DNA of 64,000 bases, taken from assembly GCA_947069175.1 (NCBI GenBank), contig CAMTDV010000002.1:4381054-4445053 (forward strand), given 5' to 3'. Position 1 is the first letter of the stretch; every line of letters begins with the position of its first letter. Position numbers and translations under genes: made by a program. The notes below the pieces were generated by a model that saw only the letters and a list, made by a program, of their open reading frames with translations, searched no databases and was not told where the DNA came from. The DNA comes from Scalesia atractyloides. Its lineage: Eukaryota; Streptophyta; Magnoliopsida; Asterales; Asteraceae. Positions 35,639 through 46,223 of the stretch are shown here, one piece after another.

Positions 35639-37311
35639 TATATATATATATAAAAGATATCATGTTTAAAAAATACACTTTGGGTCTAATGAATGAGTTC
35701 AGGTCAGAACATGTGCTCTTTGATGCAAGTCAAGATGGGTTGCATTAGTTTCTGCAACAACAAATTCATATCATAAACTAATTTTTGATCTCTTGCCTCT
35801 TGGATTAGGTGGGCCTTCTCAACTGAAGATTTTTAAACATTTTGGGAGGCGGAAAAGGTGGTCATAATTATCTACATTTTGCAACACTGGAAAGTTAACC
35901 CTCACTTCTTACAGTTAAGGTAAACACTATAGTCATTACAGATTACAAGGGAAGGTCATTAGTCACTACAAAGTTAACCCTCACTCACTGGACATATCCA
36001 CATCAGTTGGTTTGTATTCTTCCATCATAACATTAGGTTTCATATAATAAGGACATAACATTTCTTTATTTTTATTTGTACACTTTTTATTTAATGAAAA
36101 TTTTTAATTCATATAATTTTGACTTTTGGGTTAGTCAAAGTTTGTAGAAATCCAGAAAAAGCATTCTCTTGGGTCAACCGCCAGATTGCCCAAGTCATGT
36201 TTTGGTATGTCGGATGGTTCAGAAAGTATGTAGTTTTGATCCATGATAAATGTGGTAGTTAGCATGACCTTATTTGTTTTGTATGGTGGATAAAGAGAAT
36301 GTATCCATGGATGGATGTTAAATCATAATTGAAATATATATGCATCATTAAGTAGTAGAATCATATTTAAATTATAATATGATCAGGATATAAATAGGTG
36401 AATTCTAGAGAAAAAATTAGTTAAAAAAAACTTAATCTATTTGAGATATATATTAGATTGTTAAACTCTCTCCTTTCTATAAGGTTAAGTATATTTTACG
36501 AAGTTCTTTAGAAAATTTGATAAAACTAAAATATATGTAAGTCTATAAAACTTGACAAGAACAAAATTTACTCCTAACTTTTATAAGTAAATTTGGATTT
36601 AAAAACATATTACCATGTTAGTTTTGAGCAATTATGAAATTATTTGGTAAACCAATAGGATTTGTAATTAATAAAAAAAACAATATTTAGTTTACTATGT
36701 TTAATGCACACTAACCTAGAACTTCACGGGTTGTATTAATCGAAATATATCATTAAATAAATTGAAAACTTCCGCACCCAAAAAATCAATTGTTTTTCTT
36801 TAAACAAACTTTGATTTTTTAATAGAAAGTAATTTATAAATACTTTATAAGTTTTATCAATAGTTCACAACCCATAATTAAGTTTATAACTTTTTATAGC
36901 CACTGGCTCATACCATGACTCTTCAGTTTCATCTTCTAGGTCGTCTCCTTTCTCAGATTCGAGGTTAGTTCTTGCTTAGTTTTAAGAGACCTGCATATTG
37001 TGTTGTTTCATATTTATTCATTCGGTGGTGCGTCAAATCAAATATATGAAACCAGATATATTATTCATATCATCATATTTAATGGAAGCTAGTATTGATT
37101 CATATTTAATGGAAGTAATAAATTAATTTAATACACATATTGGAAGCGATATTCATTCTTGCGATATTCACATTTAAAGATAATATACATCTAGAAGCAT
37201 GGAAGCTAGTAAATGAATTCAAAAGTCACTTGTGGTGCAACAAAATTAAAAAATAAATACGTGCCTAAATCAACAGTAGCTTGTTTCTATTGTTTTATTA
37301 ATTTAATTCTT
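35639..37311. other. No gene seen
   Basis: AT-rich with no homology recognised and no long frame. A CTCTTCAGTTTCATCTTC stretch near 36920 does not extend into a coding frame. Confidence 0.4.
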
Positions 37312-37774
37312 GTATCTTTTTTAGAATAAAATTAATAACTTTTAAACTAATAAAATTATCTATTTACTTCATTTAATATGTGTATTTAATGTTATAAAAA
37401 AGGGCATATAGGTAAATCTATAATTGTAATTAATTAATTAATTAATTAAACTTATAACTAATTTTTTTAATATACTCTTTCAAGATAAAATAATTTATGG
37501 TGTAGGACAATTTTCGACATGTGTAGAATAAATTTTAGTATGTGTAGTATAAATTTTGAAATGTGTAGGGTAAATTTACATACGAGTAGGGTAAATTCCG
37601 GTAAATATAAGACACATGTAGGATAAATTTTGAAATGTGTAGAATAAACTGTTTTTGCTTTTTTAATGAGAGATAACATAATTAATGAGAGGAGTTATAA
37701 ACGGTTTAATATTTTACTATTATGCCCTTTCTTCTTTTTCTTCTCACATTAAATTTCTTCTCAAATGAACCTTT

Positions 37775-37776
<2 letters not shown>
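37312..37776. mobile_element. TA-array-flanked element, copy 2 (left end degraded)
   Basis: Collinear with 35240-35638. The shared words are ATTATCTATTTAC, TAATTAATTAA and the TGTGTAG(A/G)ATAAATTT tandem units (about six here, 37520-37650), ending CAAATGAACCTTTCC against the next TA array. The left terminal repeat is not recognisable. Confidence 0.65.

Positions 37777-37837
<61 letters not shown>
37777..37837. repeat. (TA)n microsatellite shared by two elements
   Basis: About 30 TA units forming both the right flank of the 37312 element and the left flank of the 37838 element. Confidence 0.97.
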
Positions 37838-37845
<8 letters not shown>

Positions 37846-38696
37846 TGAAGAGTGAACAACTCTATTAGAGTGAACTGTGCGAACTGATCTACACCGTTGA
37901 TTTTAATCATCTTTAATTATTAAATGGTGGCATGATTGTAAATAAGAATATATGTTTTTAACTTAAAAATTAAAGAAAAATGGTAAACTAGTAATTAAAA
38001 AAATGGTAAGTCTTGTGAAATAGGAAACTCAACCGTTTCAATATATTATTTTCATTTGATTCCCACGATCCCCCCCAAAAATCGCGAAAATCTGTTTGGG
38101 CAAGAAATTCGTTCCCCTAAAAGCTTCCTTTAATCTGTATCCTTCCCCAACTAATAATCGGCAAACAAGTTCTGCAATATTTTGAAGAACGAAACAGAGC
38201 ATAAAGGTTAAAGGTATGTAAGCATTTGTGTGTTAAATCGAGCGCCGAGTTGAGGTAATTGTAGTCGTTGAACTTATTTATTTGATGATTTTCGTTCGGT
38301 TGGATGTAATTTAGGATGCTATCCTCAAATACTCTAACTACCATTCGTTGATTAGGGTTTGCAAAAACTCGAAAAGTATATAGTTTTGCACAGTGACTGT
38401 TAAGGTTTTGTTGTGTTTATTCCGTGTTTTTCTTAGTAATTGTAAAAGAATGCAGAACCTCCAAAACCATAATTTTATGTATATGGAACTATTGGTAGTT
38501 GTATGTTTACTGGAATCGTTTATACATGCTGGTCGAAAGGAATATCTGTATAGTTCACATGTGTATTGCTATTGATCTCCAGTTTAGTATCTAAATTTTG
38601 GGATTAATCTCCAGTTTAGTATCTAAATTTTGCCGGGTGGAATATTTAGAAGTATAACTCTTTTCGTTTTAGGGTCTCCTTGATTGTTTAGGATAT

Positions 38697-39300
38697 TTAG
38701 ATGATATATTTCTGAGTGTTTTGAGTGTATCTTGCCAACCTTGGTGATGTATAATTCTGTTATTTGAAAAAGAGGATTAGTATGTTGTTAAACAGGGTGT
38801 TGGCTGTTGGAAAAGGAATGTTTGGGTGTTATTTGACACAATGACGGTGAGGCATTCAAAAACCAATTAGGAAGTACACATGTGTATGTTGTTATTCTTT
38901 TCGTTTGTAGGGTCTGTTTGAAGGTTTAGGATATTTAGCAGATATATTTCTGAGTGTTTTGAGTGTATCTTGCCGAACTTGGTGATGTTTAATTCTGTTA
39001 TTTTAAAAGGAGGATTAGTATGTTGTTGTTAAACAAGGTGTTGGTTGTTGGAAAAGGAACATTTGGGTGTTATTTGACACAATGAAGGCTTGGCATTCAT
39101 AATCCGATTAGGCAGTACACATGTGTATGTTGATATTCTTTTGGTTTGTAGGGTCTGTTTGAAGGTTTAGGATATTTAGATGCTATATTTCTGAGTGTTT
39201 TGAGTGTATCTTGTCGACCTTGGTGATGTATAATTCTGTTATTTGAAAAAGAGGATTAGTATGTTGTTATTAAACAGGGTGTTGGCTGTTGGTATCCAGT
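38697..39300. repeat. 240-bp tandem repeat, about 2.5 copies
   Basis: GATATATTTCTGAGTGTTTT occurs at about 38702, 38942 and 39182, an exact 240-bp step. Each is followed by TTGGTGATGT, GAGGATTAGTATGTTGTT and GTTGG. The units include an ACACATGTGTATGTTG word. Confidence 0.9.
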
Positions 39301-39614
39301 ACATGTATAGTACACATTGGTGTTGCCTGTATATTAAAATTTTTTGGGTCCGTTAAATGTGTATGTTAAGTTTCAAGGTGTAAGATAGTTACATGATATA
39401 TTTTTATTGTGTATAGAGTAAACAATGGCAATATTGGTAAGATTGTTTATGATGTTTTTACTGGAGTACATTAATAATAAAAAAATGTAGGTTCATATGC
39501 TTTTTATAAAAAAATAAGATTACAACTTTGAGTAATGTTATTTGTAAATTGGTTAAGGTAAAGAAAATTTAAAACAAGTTCATCATGGATTTTCCGCTTC
39601 AGTTCTGGATAAAC

Positions 39615-40110
39615 TTTATACACATGTGTACTGATGTGTACTGTGATATTGATATCATACAGTTCACAAGTGTAGTTATCTTTGACATGTCGACGAATAC
39701 ATCAATATTACTGGCACATGTGTAAAAATATACACATGTGTACTGTTCTGTAAAAGACTTGACAATAAAAGAAAACTATACTATCAGATATACAAAACGA
39801 AAAAAACAGCAGGTATGCTCATGATTACTGGCTGGCATATACAAAACGCAAACATAACCTAACTGTACACATGTGTACTGTTCTGTAAAGACATGACAAT
39901 TAAAGAAAACAATACTATCAGATATACAAAACTGAAAAAACAGCAGGTATGCTCATGATTACTGTCTGGCATATACAAAACGTATTGTTACACCTCATGT
40001 ACACATGTGTACTGTTCTGTAGAGACTTACCAAATACATCAAACCAGGCAATCAAAAGTATTATAACGAAAAACAACAAATATACTTTAAACCATGTGTA
40101 CTGTTCTGTA
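39615..40110. repeat. Tandem units bearing the ACACATGTGTAC palindrome
   Basis: ACACATGTGTACTGTTCTGTA recurs near 39731, 39866 and 39999, with partial copies near 39620 and 40094. The step is about 133-135 bp, and blocks such as ACTATCAGATATACAAAAC lie between them. The palindrome also occurs in an intron of the FAR1-like pseudogene (near 52175). Confidence 0.85.
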
Positions 40111-40244
40111 TAAACTTTCAGACCTATACATGAACGAATATAACAGCAAACAAACCTAAACAAGCGAACAACTCTACATTTTTAACCAGTATATAACATG
40201 TCGAACAGACCAATTTGACGAAAAAAACCAGAAATAACACGCAC

Positions 40245-40347
40245 CTGGTCGATCCAATGTTGTAACGAAAACATTACCGACAGGCTGATCGTTGACTTCA
40301 TCATCGTTCACAGCTGTCTTGTCCGTATTAGTTATATCTTCGTCCAT
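40245..40347 (-). pseudogene. First exon of a FAR1/FRS-like gene inside the TA-flanked element
   Basis: On the minus strand an ATG at 40347 opens MDEDITNTDKTAVNDDEVND, followed by QPVGNVFVTTLDRPG, and meets a GT donor at 40244-40243 (CCAG|GTGCG). The acidic start and this exon size are compatible with the N-terminus of FAR1-related transposase genes. No FAR1 DNA-binding, MULE or SWIM domain follows. It may be expressed only as a short leader, if at all. The FAR1 link is inference. Confidence 0.45.
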
Positions 40348-40360
40348 AATAAGAAAACAA

Positions 40361-40562
40361 TAAGAATGAAAGGTGTAACAATATGCGGATTAAAAAACTG
40401 TTCGAACGAATTGGAAAAAATCTGGGAATTATTAAAGTTTTCAAAAGATATGGATTGTAATAATAAGAACGAAAGGTGTAACAATATGCGGATTAACAAA
40501 CTGTTCGAACAACTTGGAAAAAATTTGGGAATTATCAAAATTTTCGAAAGATATGGATTGTA
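40361..40562. repeat. Tandem duplication, 103 bp
   Basis: 40361-40463 and 40464-40562 share AAGGTGTAACAATATGCGG, AAACTGTTCGAAC and AGATATGGATTGTAA, with a few substitutions. Confidence 0.92.
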
Positions 40563-40774
40563 ACTGAAGATCAATATAAAAGATTATAAAAAAGTTAATT
40601 TGATTTGATTAGATCTACAATTTAGAAAACCATTAACTACCATGTTAAAATTTGTTTAAAAAATTGAAAAAATAAAATAATAAGTTAAATTACCATCATA
40701 TCCTTGATAATTAAAAAAAGATCAATGGTCCAGATTAGTTCACACAGTTCACTATGAAAAATTGTTCACAAATG

Positions 40775-40775
<1 letters not shown>

Positions 40776-40825
<50 letters not shown>
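40776..40825. repeat. (TA)n microsatellite
   Basis: About 24 TA units, the right flank of the MULE-like element. Confidence 0.97.
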
Positions 40826-40827
<2 letters not shown>

Positions 40828-43300
40828 TTCGTAAGTTGTCTTGTCACGCTACCACAAAATATGGGTTAATATAACCCAATTATACTCATGAATACAAGTC
40901 AAAAGGCCAACACTTTTGAGAAATGACGTGTTTTACGACTTAAAAAAAGTGCCTTGTTTTTTTAAGCAAGGACGATAACTTGATAAAACTCGGTTTTAAA
41001 TCTCTATATATAAAACAAAAAAAGTTTAATGCACTTCAACAAAGAAGCAATCACAAACCTTTTTTTCATATGATGTTTCAATACTTGTTCTCATAAGCAA
41101 CATTACGGTTCATGTCGGATATAGGCAAATTGATACTTTGTACAATTGATTAAAAGATTATTGACAAACAACCGAACGATTTGTAAAATAATATTTGTAA
41201 TAATAATAATAATCATCCACTAACCATGAGATTATGATATCTATTTGATCAAGTACATTTATAATTGATGTAGGTGTTAAAATAAACAAATAAATAAATA
41301 TCATAACCTGTACGCATATGAAAGATTACGAACATGTATTCCTTAAGGATTTTATTATGTACACGAATAATTATAGCGAGTAAAAAACCAAATAAGATTG
41401 AAATGAATTAAACTGAATTCATTATTAATGTGTTTAATCGAAAGTAACAACCGTTTACTTAATATGCATTTAGTCAAATTAGTGGAGTAAGTTAACCCAA
41501 CAATCACACCATTCCTTCGTCTCTGGTAGGGACCGTAGACACCAAGCAGCGAGTGTATAGCGACCATCGAAGAACCTAGTGGCATTCAACCACGTTACGA
41601 CGTCTTCAAAACCCACCACTACCGTTGTCTGGTGCCATCGGATGCAAGTTTTACATTACGGGTTTTTATTACTTTTCGTTAAGGCGCCTAAACAAATTAA
41701 CTATAGTTAAAATGATCCAGTTCAATATGAAATATCCCACCACCATACTTTTGCAAAGAACTCAGTGAATGTCAATATAGCTACGTATCAAGTTTATAAG
41801 ATATGTTATAATTAATTGATTTACATAAAACAAACCAGTTAAATGGTTGTATTTTATATTTTTCAACGTGATTTTAACTAATAAACGTGTAAATTTAGAG
41901 ACCTAATAAGCCATTTAATAATTTTAAATTAACAATGTGTAAGTTAATATATATATATTTTTTATAACCTAAGCTGTTGAAACCGCTTAAACCTAATTCA
42001 TAAACAAATCAAACGACAACAAAGTCTATAATAGGTCTTACGACAATGATCAAGCCTTGGCATTATGTGTCGGTTGTTGTTTTTCGCTGTTAAGGTACTA
42101 CTCAAGCCTTGGCATTATGTGTCACTAGAAGCGGTTAATTATGCATCTACTCAACAACTAGTGGAGGCTAATTATTGATCATTGGATATTTGGCATTGAT
42201 ATTAAATAATTAAACGCTATCAAGCATTAGTTTATAGTTTTTGTATTGCCATTGAGTTAAATTTGTTGTTCAAATGACTTCAATATCCAGTAGATCCCCC
42301 TTATGAGGACATAGAGTGTCATAATTAACACCGATGACGTGCACCACCGTGGCGGTGCAAAAGGCTCACGACATCTCTATATTGTATTGTGTGATGAGTG
42401 ATAGTACTTATTGGTTATTGATTATTGAGAGGTTCATAGATTGACTCTAACATATCAATGTAAGTGTTAGTGGTAGAAGGATATATGTGAGTGTCCACAT
42501 CCCCTATGCATATTGGTGCATTAGAACTAGAGCTAATGTTTGTGGTTTGTTAGTATATTGATTCATCGGTGATTGTTCAACGTGTTATATCGTTCTTATC
42601 GTTATATTGTTATTGCTAGTGTTTTCTTTGATACAAAGCAATTTTTGGTTTAGCCATATTTATTTTTGTTGTTTTCTCTTGTTGTTAAAACAGGTACTCA
42701 TGGGAATTGAAGAATTATGTGAAGAGAGTGAATAAAAGTTTAGATCAATTATGGAAGACAAAAAGTTTATTTATTTTTATTTCTTTAAAGTTAGATAATT
42801 ATCGACAATGAATGTTATATATCATTGTATGGTATAATATATATGAGGGTTTTCAGATTTTATTCAAATCATTAATAGTGTCTGATGTACTGTATTGTGT
42901 GATACGTAAGACCTAATCGAACCTTTATGTCATAGTTCCTCTTTGCATTTTATACAAACTAACATTAGTTCACATAAAATGAAAATTGTCATAGGTTCAA
43001 AGGGTCTAAAACAATAAAAGTATTACCTTGAGCCCAATTTGGTCTTTCATGTATAACTTGTATAACTTGTATATTGGAAAGTACGAAGGGGAAAAAAGTT
43101 AAATTAACATCTTTATATCCTAACGGCATTAATAGCAATTTCACACCATACCACAAAGCAATTTTCGGTAATAATGTGATTTATATGCTAATGGCATTAA
43201 TAGCAACTTCACACCATACCACAAAGCAATTTTCGGTAATAATGTGATCAGAAATCATTAAAACCGTATAAATCTAATACATGTGATTATTTTAACAGGG
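40826..43300. repeat. Inhibitor-cluster spacer (continuation of PI-3 downstream block)
   Basis: 40890-41110 aligns with 25545-25830 and 42950-43085 with 25855-25990. Other stretches, such as 41180-42900, have no partner. Minor repeats: TCAAGCCTTGGCATTATGTG at 42050 and 42102, and a 68-bp tandem duplication at 43113-43248. No gene is supported. Confidence 0.6.
43113..43248. repeat. 68-bp tandem duplication
   Basis: 43113-43180 and 43181-43248 are nearly identical (CACACCATACCACAAAGCAA, TTTTCGGTAATAATGTGAT in both). Confidence 0.93.
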
Positions 43301-44579
43301 TTTTTATTTACGGTATTTTGACTCTACTTTATACTAATTATTCAAACTACTTTATTTGTCTAGGGAGCAGCTAGGGTTGTTTATCATATCGAAATTCGGG
43401 TAATTCAAGTTAATATATTAGGCTATTCAAAATTAACATTTTGAAGCTTGATTCATCAAATTAAATTCCAAAAACCGATTCGAATTTGGACAATGAAACA
43501 TGGTTCGAACTCAAATTTATTTTGGTTAAATTTGATTCGAAGTATTAATAAAAATATAGTAATATTTAGGACAACACATGTTTAGGTCTTGTGAATAATA
43601 TTTAGGACAACGCTTGTTTAGGTCATTTTCTTCTAGATACTCTTATACATGTACCTTCGGGATTTTAATCATTCATCTCTCGGGTACAGGGGAGACACCT
43701 TATCATCACACTATGTCTTAGAAACCTGTGTATTTCACTTAACAATTTAATTTTGTGATTCTAGTTGTATGATGTTGGAAAATGGAAATATGGTCATGGT
43801 GTGAAATAGTTAACGGTTTAAAATGGGTGGTTAATATGTGATTAGTAATTAGGATGTCAGATATTTTTTAAGCACAAATCATATTATTTTAAGAATAGTT
43901 TAATTGTCATATAATAATAGGCTTAGGAGGCTTTAATATTATTAGAAAAAAACACCCCTTGCATTAAGATCTGGATGCAAATTAGAGATCTTGATCCTAA
44001 AAGTGCACATTTCTTTTTCAACAAGAACAAGTTGGGAAAAGCTTTACCATGTTCTTGATCCATTGCAGCTTCTTGTACTACAAAATATCATTGTTACAGC
44101 CTTTATATTCTTTAAAAGGTGGTGTACAGTATTGTTGCATTTCTGAGTGTTATCCATAACTTATTGTGAGGACTTTTTCATTAAATTGTATGCTATGTGT
44201 GTCCATACGACTTTTATTATTGATAATATGAAGTCTTGAAATTACAAATATGTTGTACGTACTCTTTTTTCCCTTGATATCTGCATGATTTGCACTATAC
44301 TTGGAACTTTATGAATAAAAAAAGTTATATTATCGTAGTATGATTATATTCATATCCTAATTAATTCTTAAAAGTCTAGATTTTGGCCAATTTGTCTTAT
44401 TTTTCAAATAAGGAAATTCAACAAAAGCAGCAAATTTTGATTTTTTTTTCTCTACAAACGACCCAAATGGGAACATTTGAAAGTTTCAAAGTTGCAAGTA
44501 CATAACGTAACGCAAATGTACAAAGGAAACTCTATTTATATCCGTCATACTCCAGTTCTTGATCAATGCACAAGTAAGA
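43301..44579 (+). repeat. Upstream block and promoter of PI-4
   Basis: Collinear with 26740-27130/29050-29756 and with 32440-33530. TATA box CTATTTATATCC at 44532-44543. No coding frame. Confidence 0.75.
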
Positions 44580-44588
44580 ATGTCAGAC

Positions 44589-44825
44589 TGTTAAAAATAA
44601 AAGGATATCAAAGGAATAAGTTTGGAAGAAATTTGCGAGATCAGTCAAGCATCATTTCCCATTGAGAGGGTCAAAGACAGCTATTAACAGCCGTAAATCC
44701 AGCCCGTAAACAGCTCGTCTTCTATGTTTAGATTTTTCTTCTTAGCTATAAATTGTATGCTTTTTCCCTGTAATAGACACACTGAAAATATACAACAATT
44801 CGTTTTCAATCATCCTTTTCTAACA
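44589..44825 (+). repeat. Copia 5' LTR
   Basis: 237 bp, TG...CA ends. A TATA-like AGCTATAAATTG lies near 44743-44754. The partner is 49389-49625. Confidence 0.95.
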
Positions 44826-44841
44826 TGGTATCAGAGCAGTG
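44826..44841 (+). other. Copia primer binding site
   Basis: TGGTATCAGAGCAGTG directly follows the 5' LTR. TGGTATCAGAGC is the standard complement of the initiator-Met tRNA 3' end used to prime minus-strand synthesis. Confidence 0.93.
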
Positions 44842-44924
44842 TTCACGGTTCTAATACCGACCTGCTCATCACTTACCCCTGCTCATCACTTACCCAGATC
44901 AATCATCCTCTCAACCAAGCTACC

Positions 44925-46223
44925 ATGGCCGAAGCCGGCAACTTGGGAGAAGATCTATCAATCCAAATCGCTAATCTTCTCAAGAATGGTCTCAACTCAC
45001 AAAATCAGAACCCAAAATTGTCCGATAACCTTCAAATAAACCTCAAGCTCAACAGCCAGAATTATGCTCTATGGACCCGGATGATGAGGGTAGCCATAGG
45101 CGGTAAATCAAAAGCCCTTTTAAACCATTTATCAACCAATCCACCAAACCAAACCAGCGAAGAGTATGAACAATGGGAACAAGACGACCTAGTCGTCTTC
45201 TCATGGCTCATACAAAACATTGAACCAACCCTCGCCAGCAATCTAACCGAATTTCCGACAGCAAAATCGCTGTGGGATGCCCTGGCTATAACATATAGCA
45301 GTGGACGTGACAAGCTCCAAACCTTCAACCTACATGTCAAGGCGAATGAAATCAAACAGAACAATCTCTCTCTTGAAGAATTGTGGATTATACTCCAAGG
45401 AGTATGGGGAGAAATTGATCGGATTGACCCAAACCCTTTGACCTGCCCAACCGATATCCAAGCATACTCCAAAATCAGGACTGAACAGAAATTGTTTCAG
45501 TTTTTAAACGCTCTTAACCGGAAATATAACCCTATAAAAAGGGAAATACTCCGGTTAGAACCCCTTCCAACTGTAGAAACTGCATACGCCACTGTTCGCA
45601 AGGAGGCCGCTCACCAGAACATTCTAGGAACACCTCTCAATGACACACAGGGCATCACAGTGGGTCTAATGGCTACTGAAATTGAAGGGTTAGGGCTTGC
45701 ATCAAAAGGCTACCGACGGATCGATGGAAAAAGAACCGGATCAGGTAACAAAGATGACAAAACTCACCTCAAATGTGACCATTGTGGCATGACAAAGCAT
45801 ACCCAGGAACAATGTTTCAGACTCGTCGGATATCCCGAATGGTGGTCTGATGGTCATAAGAAGGGCACAAAGGCTACAGTTCAAGAAAAAGGAAAAACAT
45901 CCAGCACCGGCAACCGAGAGGTCACCGGAGATGGAAGCCGGAGTAAAACTGGTTTCGGCGGAATGACAGATGCAAAAGGAGAAGAAGATGCAGTAACAGG
46001 TAACGGGTTTGGGGCGGATCCCTCAAACCCTTTGCTTTATAACCCTAACTCAAAAATAAATATGTCATATTTAGTCCCTGGAAATAGTGGAAATGCTAAT
46101 ATGGCCCAAGTACACCATAAAAAACAAAAACTATGGATATTCGATTGTGGCGCGACCGACACAATGACTTATGAGTTATCGAATATTATTTCAACAACCA
46201 AACCAGGAAAAACACATATTTAA
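44925..46223 (+). CDS. gag: Copia gag and start of protease (432 aa)
   Basis: I start at the ATG in TACCATGGCC. The frame is open upstream into the LTR, but that extension is not gag-like. The Copia-type gag domain runs over residues 25-230 (NYALWTRMMR, LWDALAITYS, NPIKREILRLEPLPTVETAY). A CCHC knuckle CDHCGMTKHTQEQC (45775-45816) binds RNA. The frame ends in the protease, where the active-site word is FDCGATDTM instead of the usual DSGA. The Asp is kept and the next Ser is Cys. A TAA follows at 46221. Gag would build the cytoplasmic particle. Confidence 0.88.
   Translation: MAEAGNLGEDLSIQIANLLKNGLNSQNQNPKLSDNLQINLKLNSQNYALWTRMMRVAIGGKSKALLNHLSTNPPNQTSEEYEQWEQDDLVVFSWLIQNIEPTLASNLTEFPTAKSLWDALAITYSSGRDKLQTFNLHVKANEIKQNNLSLEELWIILQGVWGEIDRIDPNPLTCPTDIQAYSKIRTEQKLFQFLNALNRKYNPIKREILRLEPLPTVETAYATVRKEAAHQNILGTPLNDTQGITVGLMATEIEGLGLASKGYRRIDGKRTGSGNKDDKTHLKCDHCGMTKHTQEQCFRLVGYPEWWSDGHKKGTKATVQEKGKTSSTGNREVTGDGSRSKTGFGGMTDAKGEEDAVTGNGFGADPSNPLLYNPNSKINMSYLVPGNSGNANMAQVHHKKQKLWIFDCGATDTMTYELSNIISTTKPGKTHI

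Larger units (their letters stand above)
37838..40775 (-). mobile_element. MULE-like element with long inverted repeats between TA arrays; deletion derivative of a FAR1-type transposon
   Basis: The left terminus contains AGTGAACTGTGCGAACTGAT...GTTGAT, and the right terminus (inward) AGTGAACTGTGTGAACTAAT...ATTGATC. These are inverted repeats of about 60 bp. TA arrays lie immediately outside both ends (37777-37837 and 40776-40825). Inside are three 240-bp tandem repeats, four or five units with a GTACACATGTGTAC palindrome, and one exon on the minus strand that looks like the start of a FAR1/FRS gene. The transposase core is missing. Assignment to the Mutator superfamily is inference from the FAR1 exon and TA-flanking habit. 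Confidence 0.65.

Noticed and set aside
41355..41585. 76-codon minus-strand frame in the inhibitor spacer
   Set aside because: No homology recognised, and no counterpart in the paralogous spacer.
44724..44924. Upstream extension of the Copia gag frame into the 5' LTR
   Set aside because: The region is LTR, primer site and leader. The gag-like sequence starts at the ATG at 44925.
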